Of a stretch of DNA of 64,000 nt, positions 1-12,051 are shown in pieces. Numbering within the stretch: position 1 is the stretch's first letter; each line of letters begins with the position of its first letter. The notes under the pieces were generated by a model. That model was not told where the DNA came from and did not search any database. It worked only from the letters and a program-made list of their open reading frames with translations. The DNA lies in NCBI GenBank assembly GCA_905250115.1, contig CAJNOI010000210.1, positions 75,295 to 139,294 on the forward strand. The letters run 5' to 3'. Origin of the DNA: Adineta steineri. Taxonomy: Eukaryota > Rotifera > Eurotatoria > Adinetida > Adinetidae. A program made the position numbers and the translations under genes.

Positions 1-801
1 TTTTTTTATGTTATTCGATCATACTTCACCTTATATCATAATAAAAAAAATTTGATAAAAACCGATTTTTTTTCGCATATGCGTCATGAACAGTTGGTAT
101 TCATAGTTTTACCCACACCATTAGTTTTTATTGTTCAATAAAATTATGTATGAATTAAATAATGACAAGGATGATTTTTTTTAACGAATAGCGATATGCG
201 ATTTACAATGATGTATTAGCATCACTTTTTTTTTGCGTTCCTATCTATTCGAAACGTGTATTAATGTATGATAAATGTGGCTCATTAATTAATGATTCGA
301 AAAGGATGGGCGTCGATAATATAAAACGTGTTGTTTAGAAAAAAAAAGTATGGATATCATCTATTACAAACGATTTCTATTTTTAACAAGATAAAATATG
401 ATAGAGAGCAATTTTATTTTGATCCCCTATTAGAAATGATAAAAATAACATCAATTACTCACTCACTTTTGTCACGCGCTGTAAGCTACGCAAAATAAAA
501 TTCGTTTTATGTCGTCAATACATACGAAAAATAAATCTTCTTTCGAGTGACTTATACTGTATAGCGACAGAACGATAAAATAAGTGACTCGTCGTATCTC
601 AATGAGTGAATACCTATTATTTTTTCATCACAAGCAGTTTCATCGAATAAAATCATCTAGTCGAGTAAGAGGTTAGAAAGTGATATGAACGGAGAAGAGC
701 CAATAGAAATATTATATAAGCGTAGAGGGGTCATACGGTGATATACGTATATTAATAGACATTCCTTATATTATTATGATAATACTTTTTATTGTTAGAT
801 T
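1..801. other. Intergenic, upstream of P450
   Basis: AT-rich sequence with many homopolymer runs and no convincing coding region on either strand. The only suggestive signal is the TATA-like stretch listed separately at 711-720. I see no tRNA, terminal inverted repeat or tandem repeat. Confidence 0.5.
711..720 (+). promoter_or_regulatory. TATA-box-like sequence upstream of P450
   Basis: ATTATATAAG lies about 80 bases before the P450 start codon and is followed by a slightly more GC-rich stretch. Position and sequence fit a TATA box. In such AT-rich DNA a chance match is quite possible. Confidence 0.35.
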
Positions 802-2370
802 ATGTTTTCGGTTGTATTATTATCATTGATTGCAGTATTGGTAGTAACGATCTATTTCTACATAAAATGGAAATACTATACACTACGTGGTTCAGTTCCT
901 GGTTTAGAGCCTGAATTTCTATTTGGTAATCTTCGTCAACTTGGTATCATCACATCAAATAAAGAATTAATTGATTCATATATACATGGTTGTGAAAAAA
1001 TGCAAAAATTATATGGAGATATATTTCAATTTTGGCTTGGTGCAAATCATTTTTATGTCTTTTGTCGTCCTGAACATGCTGAAGAAATCTATACTCATCG
1101 TCATATATTTGATCGTGCTGATATGCGTATAAAAACATTTGGTTTAGTAGCAGAAAATACATTAATTGCTACTATTGGTTCAGAATATAAACGACATGCA
1201 AGAGCAATTTTACCAATGTTAAAAAAACATAAATTTGTATCACAAACTTTAATTATAACTAATTGTGTTGATCAATTAATTGATATTTGGAAACAAAGAT
1301 ATGAAAATAAAGATGATAATATATGTACATGTCTAGTAAATGATAATCAACAATTATTATTGGATTTATTTACATTAATAACATTTGATTATGATTTGGG
1401 TAATTTAAAACGTTTAGCAAAATCTGCTATATCATTAAATAGAAAAGAAAATTTTGAATTATCTGAAATGACAAATGCTTTATTTACTTGGTTAAATACA
1501 TTAAAACGTATTACAATTAATGGAATACCATACTTCATTAATTATTATTTATTAAAATTTGATAGAAAATTTCAAAATGCTTTAAAAATATTGGAAAAAC
1601 ATATCGAAAAAATTATCATTCATTGTCAACAAGAAACAGATCCTGATATGAAACCAATTAATCTTGTTGCATCATTAGTATCATCATTACAAGATGATGA
1701 AAATTTAGAAAGATTAAAACCCGAAATAGAAAAGAAAGGAATTAGTAAAAAAGAATTACTTGATGAATTATTAGGATTAATTGCAGCTGGTTTTGATACA
1801 AGTTCAAATGTAATTTCTTGGTTTATTTATTATGTTAGTAAAAAACCTGAAATTCAACAAAAAATAAAAGAAGAATTAAAACAAAATGGTATTAGAAAAG
1901 AAACATCTTTAGATCATTTTGATTTATTAAATGAATGTAAATATATTGATTGTGTTTTGAAAGAAACATTACGATTAGCACCGATTGGTTTAGGTGGATT
2001 TCGAACACTTATTGATGATACTGTTATCGATGGAGTTAAACTTTGCAAAGGAGACACAGTTCTTTCATTAATGCATTTCATGCAACAAGATCCTAGAAAC
2101 TGGAAACTAGATCCAACACAATTTATTCCTGAAAGATTTTATGGTACTGATGCTCCCGATATAAATCATCATCCATTTGCATATTCACCATTTGGTGGTG
2201 GACATCGAGCTTGTGCCGGACAAGAATTAGCTCGATTAGAATTAAAAATTATTATTACTCGTTTAATGCAATTTGTTACTTTTGTTGATACACCTGGCAA
2301 CAATGGTGGCCATCGTCAACAGATGGCAGTTGCACCAAAAGACCTTGCAGTTGAAATCAAATTTGATTAA
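802..2370 (+). CDS. Cytochrome P450 monooxygenase (microsomal, single exon)
   Basis: A 522-residue intronless P450. The N-terminus (about residues 1-22) is a hydrophobic anchor followed by a basic stretch and a Gly/Pro-containing hinge, so the enzyme should sit on the ER membrane facing the cytosol. Visible motifs are the I-helix oxygen-binding AGFDTS (about 329-334), the K-helix ETLR (about 388-391), the PERF motif, and the heme loop FGGGHRACAG with the thiolate Cys near residue 471. These are the expected order and spacing for an active heme-thiolate monooxygenase using an NADPH-P450 reductase. The overall look is CYP3/CYP4-clan-like, but the subfamily and substrate cannot be told from sequence alone. 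The C-helix WxxxR is altered to YKRHAR. The absence of introns contrasts with the multi-exon genes nearby and may reflect retroposition or intron loss. Confidence 0.93.
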   Translation: MFSVVLLSLIAVLVVTIYFYIKWKYYTLRGSVPGLEPEFLFGNLRQLGIITSNKELIDSYIHGCEKMQKLYGDIFQFWLGANHFYVFCRPEHAEEIYTHRHIFDRADMRIKTFGLVAENTLIATIGSEYKRHARAILPMLKKHKFVSQTLIITNCVDQLIDIWKQRYENKDDNICTCLVNDNQQLLLDLFTLITFDYDLGNLKRLAKSAISLNRKENFELSEMTNALFTWLNTLKRITINGIPYFINYYLLKFDRKFQNALKILEKHIEKIIIHCQQETDPDMKPINLVASLVSSLQDDENLERLKPEIEKKGISKKELLDELLGLIAAGFDTSSNVISWFIYYVSKKPEIQQKIKEELKQNGIRKETSLDHFDLLNECKYIDCVLKETLRLAPIGLGGFRTLIDDTVIDGVKLCKGDTVLSLMHFMQQDPRNWKLDPTQFIPERFYGTDAPDINHHPFAYSPFGGGHRACAGQELARLELKIIITRLMQFVTFVDTPGNNGGHRQQMAVAPKDLAVEIKFD

Positions 2371-4086
2371 TTCTACATTTCGAACTATACATACACTTAT
2401 TTTTGTACATCATATTCTAGTATTTTATTTTGATTACCAAAAGAGCGAGAGTAGTTATAGATACGTATTTCAATGTTATCATAAATTTATAAGTAACTAT
2501 AAATTCAAAAAACATATTTAAGGGTGTCGGTTGTAGATTAAGAGAAGATATACCTACCAGTGTAAAATTGAAATATCGAAGATTTTTTCTTGAATATTAA
2601 ATTTATTAAACAAAAAAGGAAATTATTTTTTATCGATATTTTTTCACTACTGTCAACGCATGATAATGAACTCGTGTACTATATATATATTTACATTTGA
2701 GAAAATTTCCATAACAAAAGAGAAAATGCGTTATATCGTATGCGAATCTTGTATAGTATATATATTTTTGGTAAGAGATATGACAAATACTGCAGCTGTG
2801 TTTCGTGCTTTGGAAAGAGTTGCTCGATGATAAACAACTTGTAACTTTTTATTACTATTCTAGGTAAGATTTGATTGAACTAAAGTTGCTTTTTCTTCTT
2901 TCAAAAAAGAAGCTGGAAATGAATCTACACTAAGAAAATAAAATAATTATACTATACCCAATATATTCTCATATTTTGTTAACTCATTAACTAATATATA
3001 TGGTTCTTGTGATGTAATTGATTTCAAAATAGACATAAACTGAATGTAATAAATTGGAGGATTTAATATATATTCATCATTTTTACGAGCAACGAGTGCT
3101 ATCAAATAAGATGAACAACATTATGAGAGTTACTAAAACAGAAACTATACAGAACTTATTTGCTTGCATCGAGTATTTCCAACACATTTGCCATTATTTG
3201 CAATATCAATCTCACAAACTGAATAATTTTATGTTTGTCTGCCCATGTGTTCTCTATTTCACGTGATGAAGAAAGATAAACTTCTTACTAACTTTTTCGC
3301 TTTTAAAATAAATGATTCATACATATATTGTTATCTTTCCTCAATTATTATTGTTAACAATGTGATTCTTAATAATTACATGATTAAAGTATAAATCTAT
3401 GTCTTGGCAAACTATGATATAATTACAAAACAATGTATTCGAGAAGAACTATAGTTTAAACGTAGATGTCGCATTACGATGGTATGTATGTGAGATAATA
3501 ACCTGTTCACCACACTGTCACATTCACACACATAACTGAGTTGATCAATTATTTATCAATTAAATCAAGACTTTCGATTGGTTAATTCAAGCCGTTTTGC
3601 TCTAAACACAACTGTTGAATCTATTGTCAATAAATATGCTTTAACTTTAAAATGTGTTAGAATGTACGTGTGTGGGAAAGTTTTGATAAAAATGACTTTG
3701 AAAGAAACGTGCCAATTTTTATCGTTAAGTATTCATTCATACAGCAATATTATTGATTTTGTCTTTCGTAAGATGTATCACTAGATCAGTCTACATGTGT
3801 GTATGCAACGAAAAAACTGTCCAACAATTACTACAGAATGGTTAGAACAACAAAACACACTAATTGCATTATTAGGAATATTCGACAAGATTATTATATT
3901 TGGTTAGATTAATCACTATGATGAGACCTGACAGGTTCTCTACAAAAAAAGATATGAATAAGGATTAGTATTCTGTTCACCCACAACCACAAAAATGAGA
4001 AAAAAAAAAGAAACAATTTTTAAAACATGCACATACAAATTTGAAAACACAAAGTCAATGTCAGAAGTGTTCATAGTTTATATTCA
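2371..4086. other. Intergenic between P450 and ART/FG-GAP gene
   Basis: AT-rich, with no ORF that looks coding; the short ORFs here are low-complexity. The stretch contains a TGTGGG-like fragment in reverse (CACCCACAACC, about 3969-3979). The two genes are convergent, so this holds both 3' ends and no promoter is expected. Confidence 0.5.
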
Positions 4087-7000
4087 TCAATTAAGACATT
4101 GGTTCAGAAGAATAGTTAAGTCCGCAGAAGCACTGTTAGCAACTATTATATCCCTTTTTCCATCATTGTTCAAATCAGCCACGATCATGTCAATAGGAGA
4201 AGTACCTGTAGTATATGTTTTATTGGATGGAAATCCGCCATTTCCATCCCCAAAAAGCATATAGATGTTTTTAGAACCCGTATTAATTACTGCAATATCC
4301 AATTTTTTATCTTGATTAAAATCATTTGCTACTATAACATTCGGTTGTCTACCAACTGTAAATTTCACCATCGGTTGAAATGTTCCACCGCTAATACCAT
4401 ACAAAATACCGATAGTATTTTGACCTTCGTTGGATACTACTAAATCTATGATATAATCATTATTTAAATCAACTGCTATTACAAATCTTGGATTAGCACC
4501 AGTTTGATACGTAGTTTGATTTCGAAAACTTCCATCACCGTTTCCTAAAAACACACTAATATTTTTGCCATAGTAATTAGCTACCACTAAATCTAGTTTT
4601 TTATCATTGTTAAAATCTTGTGTTGCTATACAAATTGGCGATTTGCCAACCGAGAATGTCGTCGGATTATTAAAATTTCTCTTTCCATCACCAAGCAACA
4701 TTATAATACTATTATTTAACTGACTGACCAATGCCAAATCTAGTTTGGTATCATTGTTAAAATCAGCTGCTAATGCAAAATTGATGTCGATTGCAACAGT
4801 ATAGTTCATTGGAATCTGAAAACTCTCATTGACATTGCCATATAGTATGCTAAAAGTTTTATCAGAGTTGGTAACTACAACATCCACTATGTTGTCATTA
4901 TTGAAATCTCCTGAGGTCATAAAGTTCGAAGATTTATGAGTTGCATATGGAATTCTCCCGTGAAACGTTCCATCGCCGTTTCCTAATAAGATATTAATCT
5001 TGTTAACCATCTGACAGACCACTATCAGATCCAACACAGTATCATTGTTAAAAAAGTTTGTTATCACAGCTCTCGGTCCTCTATCAGCTGCATAATCAAT
5101 GTGAGTTTGAAAACTACCGTTACCATAGCCAAAAAGAATACTGATAGTCAGTTCATCGTAGTTAGTCACTATTAAATCGGCTTTACTATCATTGTTGAAA
5201 TCTGAAGATACTAAACCACTTGTTCCGGATCCAGCTTCATATGTTTGTTGTTCTTGAAAAGTCCCGTCACCGTTGCCAAGCAACACGCTAACGCGATTGT
5301 CTCCCGAGTTAGCAACTGCTAAATCCAATTTCATATCATTATTGAAATCCTGCGCTATTATAGAGTTTGGCGTATTCAGTGTATCATACTTTATCTGATT
5401 TCGAAAAGTACCATCTGGGTTAGCAAGTAATATGCTAACTGTTTCCTCATTTGCGTTAGGTACTGCCAGATCTAGATATGTATCATTATTAAAATCATAC
5501 GTTATTATATTATCTGGTGTTTCGCCGACGTCATATTTGGTTTGATCTTGGAAAGTTCCGTTACCGTTTCCAAACAGTACTCCGACGGTGTGCTCATCCT
5601 GATTAGTCACGGCTATATCTATTTTCATATCTTTATTGAAATCCCCAGATATTACCGATCGTGGTCGTTTACCAACTTCATATGTATATTGTACCGCAAA
5701 AGTTCCATCAGGAGATCCGAATAATATGCTAATAGTGTTATCATTAATGTTAGCTACTACTAGATCTAGAACGGTATCGTTGTTAACATCGACTGCAATC
5801 GCTGAACTTATACCATTACCGACCGTATATTGTGTTTGAATAGCGAAAGTTCCGTCACCGTTCGACAGGAGGACACTGATTGCCTTGTCACCTTCATTAG
5901 AAACTGCCAGATCTATATAATTATCTTTATTAAAATCAGCAGCAATAATGGCATACGGAAATTTGCCAGTGTCAAATGTAAGTTCAGCCGAATAGATCTT
6001 ATTTGGCTTGTTAAGTAGCACATACATATTAGAGTCGGCTGGAGCTAATACTATCATACTAGTTTCCGTATTATTTTTATAACTGAGAGCCAAAACATTC
6101 AATGGAGAAGTATCAACTCCAGCACTTAAACTTACTGAATAAGGATCGGTACATACATATGCTAAAATAGAAATATTCAAAGTTTTAATTGTTTGTCTTG
6201 AGGGTATGAATATGAAACAATGTAGCTACCTGCTGTGATGGTTTTATGTTGTAATCCAAAAATACAACCAAGAACAGCTGCCACAACAAGCAAAACCGCG
6301 AAAGTACACATTGGAATGACGATTCTTTTCTTGCTATACCATTCACGCCTCCAAAAGAAAAAGATAAGGAAATCATTATAAATATACATCGATGAAGACT
6401 AAATAAGGCTTACCTGATTTTTGGATAAATATGAGCACCTAAATATAAAATTAGTTTTATTTTAAAATGAAAAATTGAAAGTATGCATTTTACCTTCGAA
6501 AGGCGGTTCCAATGTCATTTCTTCTGGTATGACTTGTTTCAAATGAATGATATGCAGTTCAGGTGCTGGACTAAGTTGTGATTGAACAATCATGTGAGTG
6601 CCAGAAAAAAGAAGAATTTCATCTTCAGTTACAAAATGTGAATGAGCTTTGATTGTTCGACCATTCAACACTTCGACCGAGAAAAGTGTACGATCACCCT
6701 CATAGCCCAAGTACATATTATTTTCAAGTACAGTCATTTCAGTTGTACATGATGAAAATGCCCACCATGTCACTTTTGTACCCGGTGGAAATTCTTCACT
6801 CAAATTTTTAGTAACTCCTCGCCAAACAGTCAATGGAGGAACACATGGTAGTTTGACGAGTGCAGTTAAAAGCAGTTTAATATATTGAAAATATGGTATA
6901 AGTTTCTCACGATCGTTATTTTTGAGATGATAATTAAGCATTGAATAAAGACTTCGATGTGGACTGTCCCATTCGATGGTGTAGAGCCGAATTGCAGCAC

Positions 7001-7622
7001 TCTCGTCAATTGATAATCCATCAGGTGGTTGTTCAGGAGTTTCTTCTAATGCTAGTTCAACATAGAAAGAACAATTATGAAGGATATCATATAGAGGAGC
7101 ACATGCATTGGCAAGTGGCAAAAGAGGCACATCGATATATCCCAGAATAGGACTGATGCTTCCTTCAGTTTCGTATTGAATATTAGTTTTTGTTAAATTT
7201 TGTTCCTCAACGATATGACTAGAATTTTTTCTGATACTATTTGAATATTCTATATCATCTATAGTGTCATCTGTGCCTTTAATATAATCTTCTTCTACTG
7301 TCAATATTTGTTTGTCGTCACGCTTATCTTCTCGGTTGGATAATGTATCACTCATGATATTGTCCTTATTTCGTGATATTTGTCGAACACCATTCATCAA
7401 TTCATCATCTAGTAGAATTGCAGTCAGATCAGTTTGTACTTGAGCATTTTTCTTTCGAAAGTATGGCCGAAAAGTCGTCGCTTCATCGTTGAGTACGTTT
7501 GTTGTGAACATTGTCTGTACGCGCATATTTTTCTTCGATTTCGGTCTTCGATAATTGGTTATTTCATGATTGTCCGAAATCACTGTTTGTTCAGTGTAAG
7601 CAGGAATGTTTCGCATCGACAT
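4087..7622 (-). CDS. Fusion: arginine ADP-ribosyltransferase - TM - FG-GAP/VCBS propeller
   Basis: Four exons on the minus strand: 7622-6494, 6438-6414, 6348-6230, 6161-4087. Introns of 55, 65 and 68 bases have GT...AG ends and matching phases, giving 1115 residues. Residues 1-150 are polar, with a degenerate repeat (KKNMRVQT..., KKNAQVQT...). Residues about 175-376 are a mono-ADP-ribosyltransferase domain of the R-S-E class: R268 in WRGV, FSSCT (289-293), and EDE (333-335) for NAD+ and arginine specificity. A basic stretch RREWYSKKR precedes one membrane helix (about 394-416). The rest (about 425-1115) is 13 clear FG-GAP/VCBS repeats of about 49 residues with calcium-loop motifs like DFNNDTKLDL, probably two seven-bladed propellers if one degenerate repeat is counted. 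The basic side suggests the catalytic domain is cytosolic and the propeller extracellular. A strong acceptor lies just upstream of the chosen ATG, so a 5' exon is possible. Domain identities are firm; the single-gene fusion rests on splice phases. Confidence 0.82.
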
Positions 7623-7659
7623 TTGTCTCTCGTATTGATGATTATTCGTGCCTAAAAAA

Positions 7660-10600
7660 CCAAATATCAGTTAGTTTTTGTAATGATCACGTCTATACCT
7701 ATACCGGAATTTACTCAAGTAAAATTCTATATTGTTTTATCTTACTAAAAAAAATTTTTATTTTGCTCTTACAGTTCTACTGGGGGTTTGTGCAGATCAA
7801 TATAAATTACTTGTGTTAATTGATTGCAGTTGAACGTGATTTGATATCTAAATAAAAAAATAATAAAAAAAAAATATATATACCACGTTTAGTTTAATAT
7901 TGATTTCGTATTTTATCGATCACTTATTCATACCTCACCTTTCCTATATATATGTATGAATGAAATAATAAGCATAATCAAATAGATAAAAAAGCGCGTA
8001 GGCAATATCATTTTTTTTCTTAATTATTCACGTAACGGACGTCATCGATAATTAATACAAGATGTGACAGGTAGAAAGATGCGCTACACCGTCGCTTAAC
8101 GTATAATACAAAAACAGATTGGAGAGGTGATACAGTTTACTTGAATATTTTTTTTCCATTGTATATGTAACCAATACATAGTGATATCATTATATTTGTA
8201 ATTTATATTGGATTAGTCAGCATATTCTCTAATAGATGAAACAAAATGTGATTAAAATTGCTAATCAAAATCAAATGCAAGGACAGTTGGCGACATCTAA
8301 AATAAGAGTACAAGTTACAGAAAAAAGAATTTTAGTGATAAACTAGGAATTAGTACCTACAATATCTAATTTTTTTGAATTAAAGGTGAATTTCATCTAT
8401 AGATGACACCAATATAGAGGTTTACCATAGCAACACACAACTTAATGGCGCTCAGTTACAGTGATCATCAAAACAACATATATTATTGCTAAAGGAAGAG
8501 ATTTATATATTATAAAAGACTTTTAATTAGAACAATCGTTTATTTTAATGCAGATTACTATTTTTCTCTTTTCTTTGTAACAAAATACAGCCGTAGTACA
8601 TGACATTAATAATCAAAAATGAAATATTTTATTTATATTAATAAATTTTGTGTGTAATATGAATATATTTTCACAAATAATTTTATTAGCAGTATTATGT
8701 GTCAAATGAAGTTCAATGAATTGATCTTAGATAGAACAAAAAAAACGAGATACGTGAGTGAATAAGATAAAAACAAATATTATAAAGTACAACTTTTGTT
8801 AGTGTAACATCTTATATAATTTGTAATGAGATATATTTAATATCAATAGAATATTTATAATCGAGTCAATGCTTTGAAGAAATAGTTCATATTTGGTTAT
8901 ACAATGTGAAAGATGTTCATCTTCGTAATCGATAAGACGATGATGAATTGGATTATGAATTTGTATACACCTAGGAAAAAGAAAAATAAAACAAATTATC
9001 CATTTAACAATTCTTTTTCGTAATTCAAACACAGTAGAAATTACGTCATTGCAAGGAATGCTACAACTGAGAGCAAGATGTTTAAATTATACTCAAAGGA
9101 ATATGCCAAGTTTCTGACAAACTTGAGAAAAAAAGATTTTCTAACAAAAATAGTATAGGTCCATTGGTTTCTCTGTTTCATCTTCTTCGTCCTGCTTCAT
9201 GTATAATACATCTAGCATACTAAACAGAACTATGGTTTTTTATGACTTTTTAGGAGATTCGATTAAATCTCATTATAGGAGATTTATGTTTTTTTGTGTT
9301 TATTATATATATCTCCTACAACAATGTGTACTTTAGAAAAGAGTTATATCTGACTTTCTCAAACGCTTATTATGAATGACGTATTTTTTCTGTTTTCGAA
9401 ATTTGCAGGGATTTTGACAATGTACTATTCATGAAAACAACCAGATCTAATGATTTAGAAGAAAAACAGCTATAGTCGAAATATGCCAAGACTCATGCAC
9501 TATAAAATACCAGATAATGACATTTTAACTGCTTCTATACTATATCTTCCATATCATACGTTTTTCATTTTTATTAGAATGAATCATAGAGAAATATAGT
9601 AATATGTATATGTCCCAGGCAAAACTTGCTTTTCTTTCGGCGCGAAAATTTGATTTTTTTTTGGTCGAGCAAATGAGTAACAATTGATAAGATAAATAAC
9701 GCATCAATTAATTACCTCACTCATGAAAAAAAATTTATGATCTTCTTTAAAACAGTTTTCGTTATATTTTGTTTTAAACATCTACCGCACTCGACATTTT
9801 CCAAAAACTATATTGTTTTTTTATTAAATATGTCACAGTTGACATGAGAATTCAGTTGAGTTTGGAATGCTCGAAAATTTAAAAGAAAAAAATATAGAAA
9901 AAGATTTTTCTATTATAATAAAATAGATTATTTGTATAGAATCGTCCACCAAAAAAAAACATATATTAAAAACAACTAATAAAAAATTAGGCGATTCATT
10001 GTATTATATATTTTTTCTATGTTTTCTGTGCTCGTCATTTAGAATTAAAAGAAAAAATATCGGGCAAGATTTTTTTGTTAGAATAAAATAAATAATTTGT
10101 ATAGTAGTTTCCAAAAAAAACATACATTAAAAGCAATGAAAAAAAATTAGGGGTACTTATTGTATCATATATTTAATTTTTTCTCAAAATTTTTGTATGC
10201 TCGTCATTTATTATATATTTATTTACTCAACGTTTAGTATTATACAGATATAGAATAATTGATTGTCTCATAATATATTATTACATAGTTTTCCTAAAAT
10301 TATTATTTTCATAAATTTTCTATATTAAAAAACTTTGCTAAGATCTACTAAATTAAATATTTATGTCGCTTGTGTAAATGAACTGTATTCTATTTATCGC
10401 GATTCGTTACTATGAAACACATTATGATTAAACATAAGCTATGACGACATTTTTAATTAGATAAATCGATGTATTTTGTTTTTATAATTAAAATGTTATG
10501 ATTCGATGGAAATATTTAATGAGAAAATAATACGTAATAAACATAATCTAATTGAAAATATTCATGTCTTTTCCTTTGTAACCGATTCTAAAAATACTTA

Positions 10601-11426
10601 CGAAACCTCAATTACAGAAGAAAAAATCTACGTAAAACTCTCTTATATTTACCATATTATTCTCCATCAATAAAATCGATTTTTTAATCTTGTTATCATA
10701 CAAAAGAAATACAATATAATAAAAACTGAACAATCCATTTTCTAGCAAATAGTCAATGCCCCCATGTCCTCATTATCAAAAAAATAGTTAATATATTTAA
10801 AAACGAAACACTAACAAAATCAATTCTACGTAATCGGAAATACTCTGTTATCATAAAAATTCTTCTTAAAATATACATACAATTTATTATTAGCGGAAAT
10901 ATGATAATTTTATAAAATTAAAACTAATCTTCTTCTAATTTTATTTATAAATAGCTTCTGGCTATAAAATACCACAAAAACTTCGAAAAAAAAATATTTT
11001 ATTAATTTTAAACGTATTCCAAACTCATCTGCGACAAATATAACTTGCGAACTCTACATCTTTCTAAAATTATATTCATTTTTTATTGAATACAACTTAA
11101 GAACTTTACAACTTTGGAAAATTTAAAATAATAATAACAAGTAAATTATTTTTTGAAATTTTTTTAAAATCATATGATCATAGAATCATTTTAAAATCAA
11201 GTTTAATTTTGGCTAAACCTTAATTCTGCCTGACACATACACATGGGACACTTTTGTTGACGATGATAAAAAAAGAATGATAACTCGAAAAGAAAAAGAA
11301 AAGATAGTTATTCTTCACATTTATCATCGAACATACAAAGTTTGAAGTAATTATTATTAAATCAACGAATACTAGGGGTAAGAGAGAAATACAGAAAATA
11401 CATCGTCCGCAGATACACATTAGTAT
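7660..11426. other. Long AT-rich intergenic region
   Basis: About 3.8 kb without a convincing gene. A minus-strand ORF at 8799-9032 (77 codons) has the composition of translated AT-rich noncoding DNA and was not accepted. The region holds an imperfect tandem repeat (listed separately at 9868-10205). Promoter and any 5' exon of the ADP-ribosyltransferase fusion should lie in the first few hundred bases, where a donor-like AAAGGTGAGG (reverse strand, about 7935-7944) is seen. Confidence 0.45.
9868..10205. repeat. Imperfect tandem repeat, about 165-bp unit
   Basis: Anchor words TGCTCG occur at 9868, 10029 and 10198, each followed by matching text (AAAAGAAAAAATAT, AATTTGTATAG, CATACATTAAAA/CATATATTAAAA). 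The spacings are 161 and 169 bases. Two diverged unit copies plus the start of a third are visible. No coding capacity. Confidence 0.7.
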
Positions 11427-11435
11427 TGATTAGTT

Positions 11436-11860
11436 GGTCAAGAAAAGTGAGCTGCACGAAGTGCTGCCTCCAAATTGTCGTTTTTGAGATGCCAGCATTT
11501 TAGCGTCCACATTTTACCGAACACTATTATGTGTCTATGTGAAAGTGCCTAACTCTTTGTCAAATCCTTTCGAAATTTTAGAATTAGGCAATCTGACACC
11601 TTCGATACTAACTGCGATCAGTACTTATTTAATTAGCAGCGATCAGGAAATAGTATTCCCAGAACAGAGCAATTGTGTTCTGTTTTGGGGAATAGCACTT
11701 CCAGACATTGAGGCAGGTCAGTATTTGTTCGAGGATGACTTTTTACAAAGATGTATATCAAATATTGTAAAACATAGATCGAAAACTTTCGAGTAAAGTA
11801 TGAATGGAAAAGGCAACTCCAAACGTGGAGTTTACGCGTGAAGCTCACTTCTTTTTGACC
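11436..11860. mobile_element. Non-autonomous DNA transposon, 425 bp, 9-bp TSD
   Basis: The ends are imperfect terminal inverted repeats: GGTCAAGAAAAGTGAGCT at 11436-11453, and its near-complement at 11842-11860 (read on the minus strand GGTCAAAAAGAAGTGAGCT). They are flanked by an identical 9-bp direct repeat TGATTAGTT (11427-11435 and 11861-11869). A 9-bp target duplication is typical of Mutator-like and some Merlin/P-like elements, so a MULE-type MITE is the best guess. An open frame of 85 codons without ATG (11539-11796) lies wholly inside. It is not recognisably a transposase. Confidence 0.85.
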
Positions 11861-12051
11861 TGATTAGTTTTGATTTTGCGACATTTACTATGGTCTGATA
11901 GAAAACAGAAATTAATTTAATGAGATTAATAAAAAATATGTTATGGATCTATGATATAACCACTGATCCATATAGGATCATTAATTACGCTACTCTGTGA
12001 ATATAAGAAACAATAATTATTCTTCTCATTTTTTTCAAATTTAGTAGCATA

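Noticed and set aside
6177..6389. Separate small membrane protein upstream of the FG-GAP ORF
   Set aside because: Splice sites at 6348, 6230 and 6161 and matching phases show it is an internal exon of the ADP-ribosyltransferase fusion. The FG-GAP ORF itself has no ATG, only TTG within the intron end.
8799..9032. 77-codon minus-strand ORF
   Set aside because: Composition of translated AT-rich noncoding DNA, no splice partners or motifs.
11539..11796. 85-codon ORF as an independent gene
   Set aside because: No ATG start, and it lies entirely between the inverted ends of a transposon; no recognisable domain.
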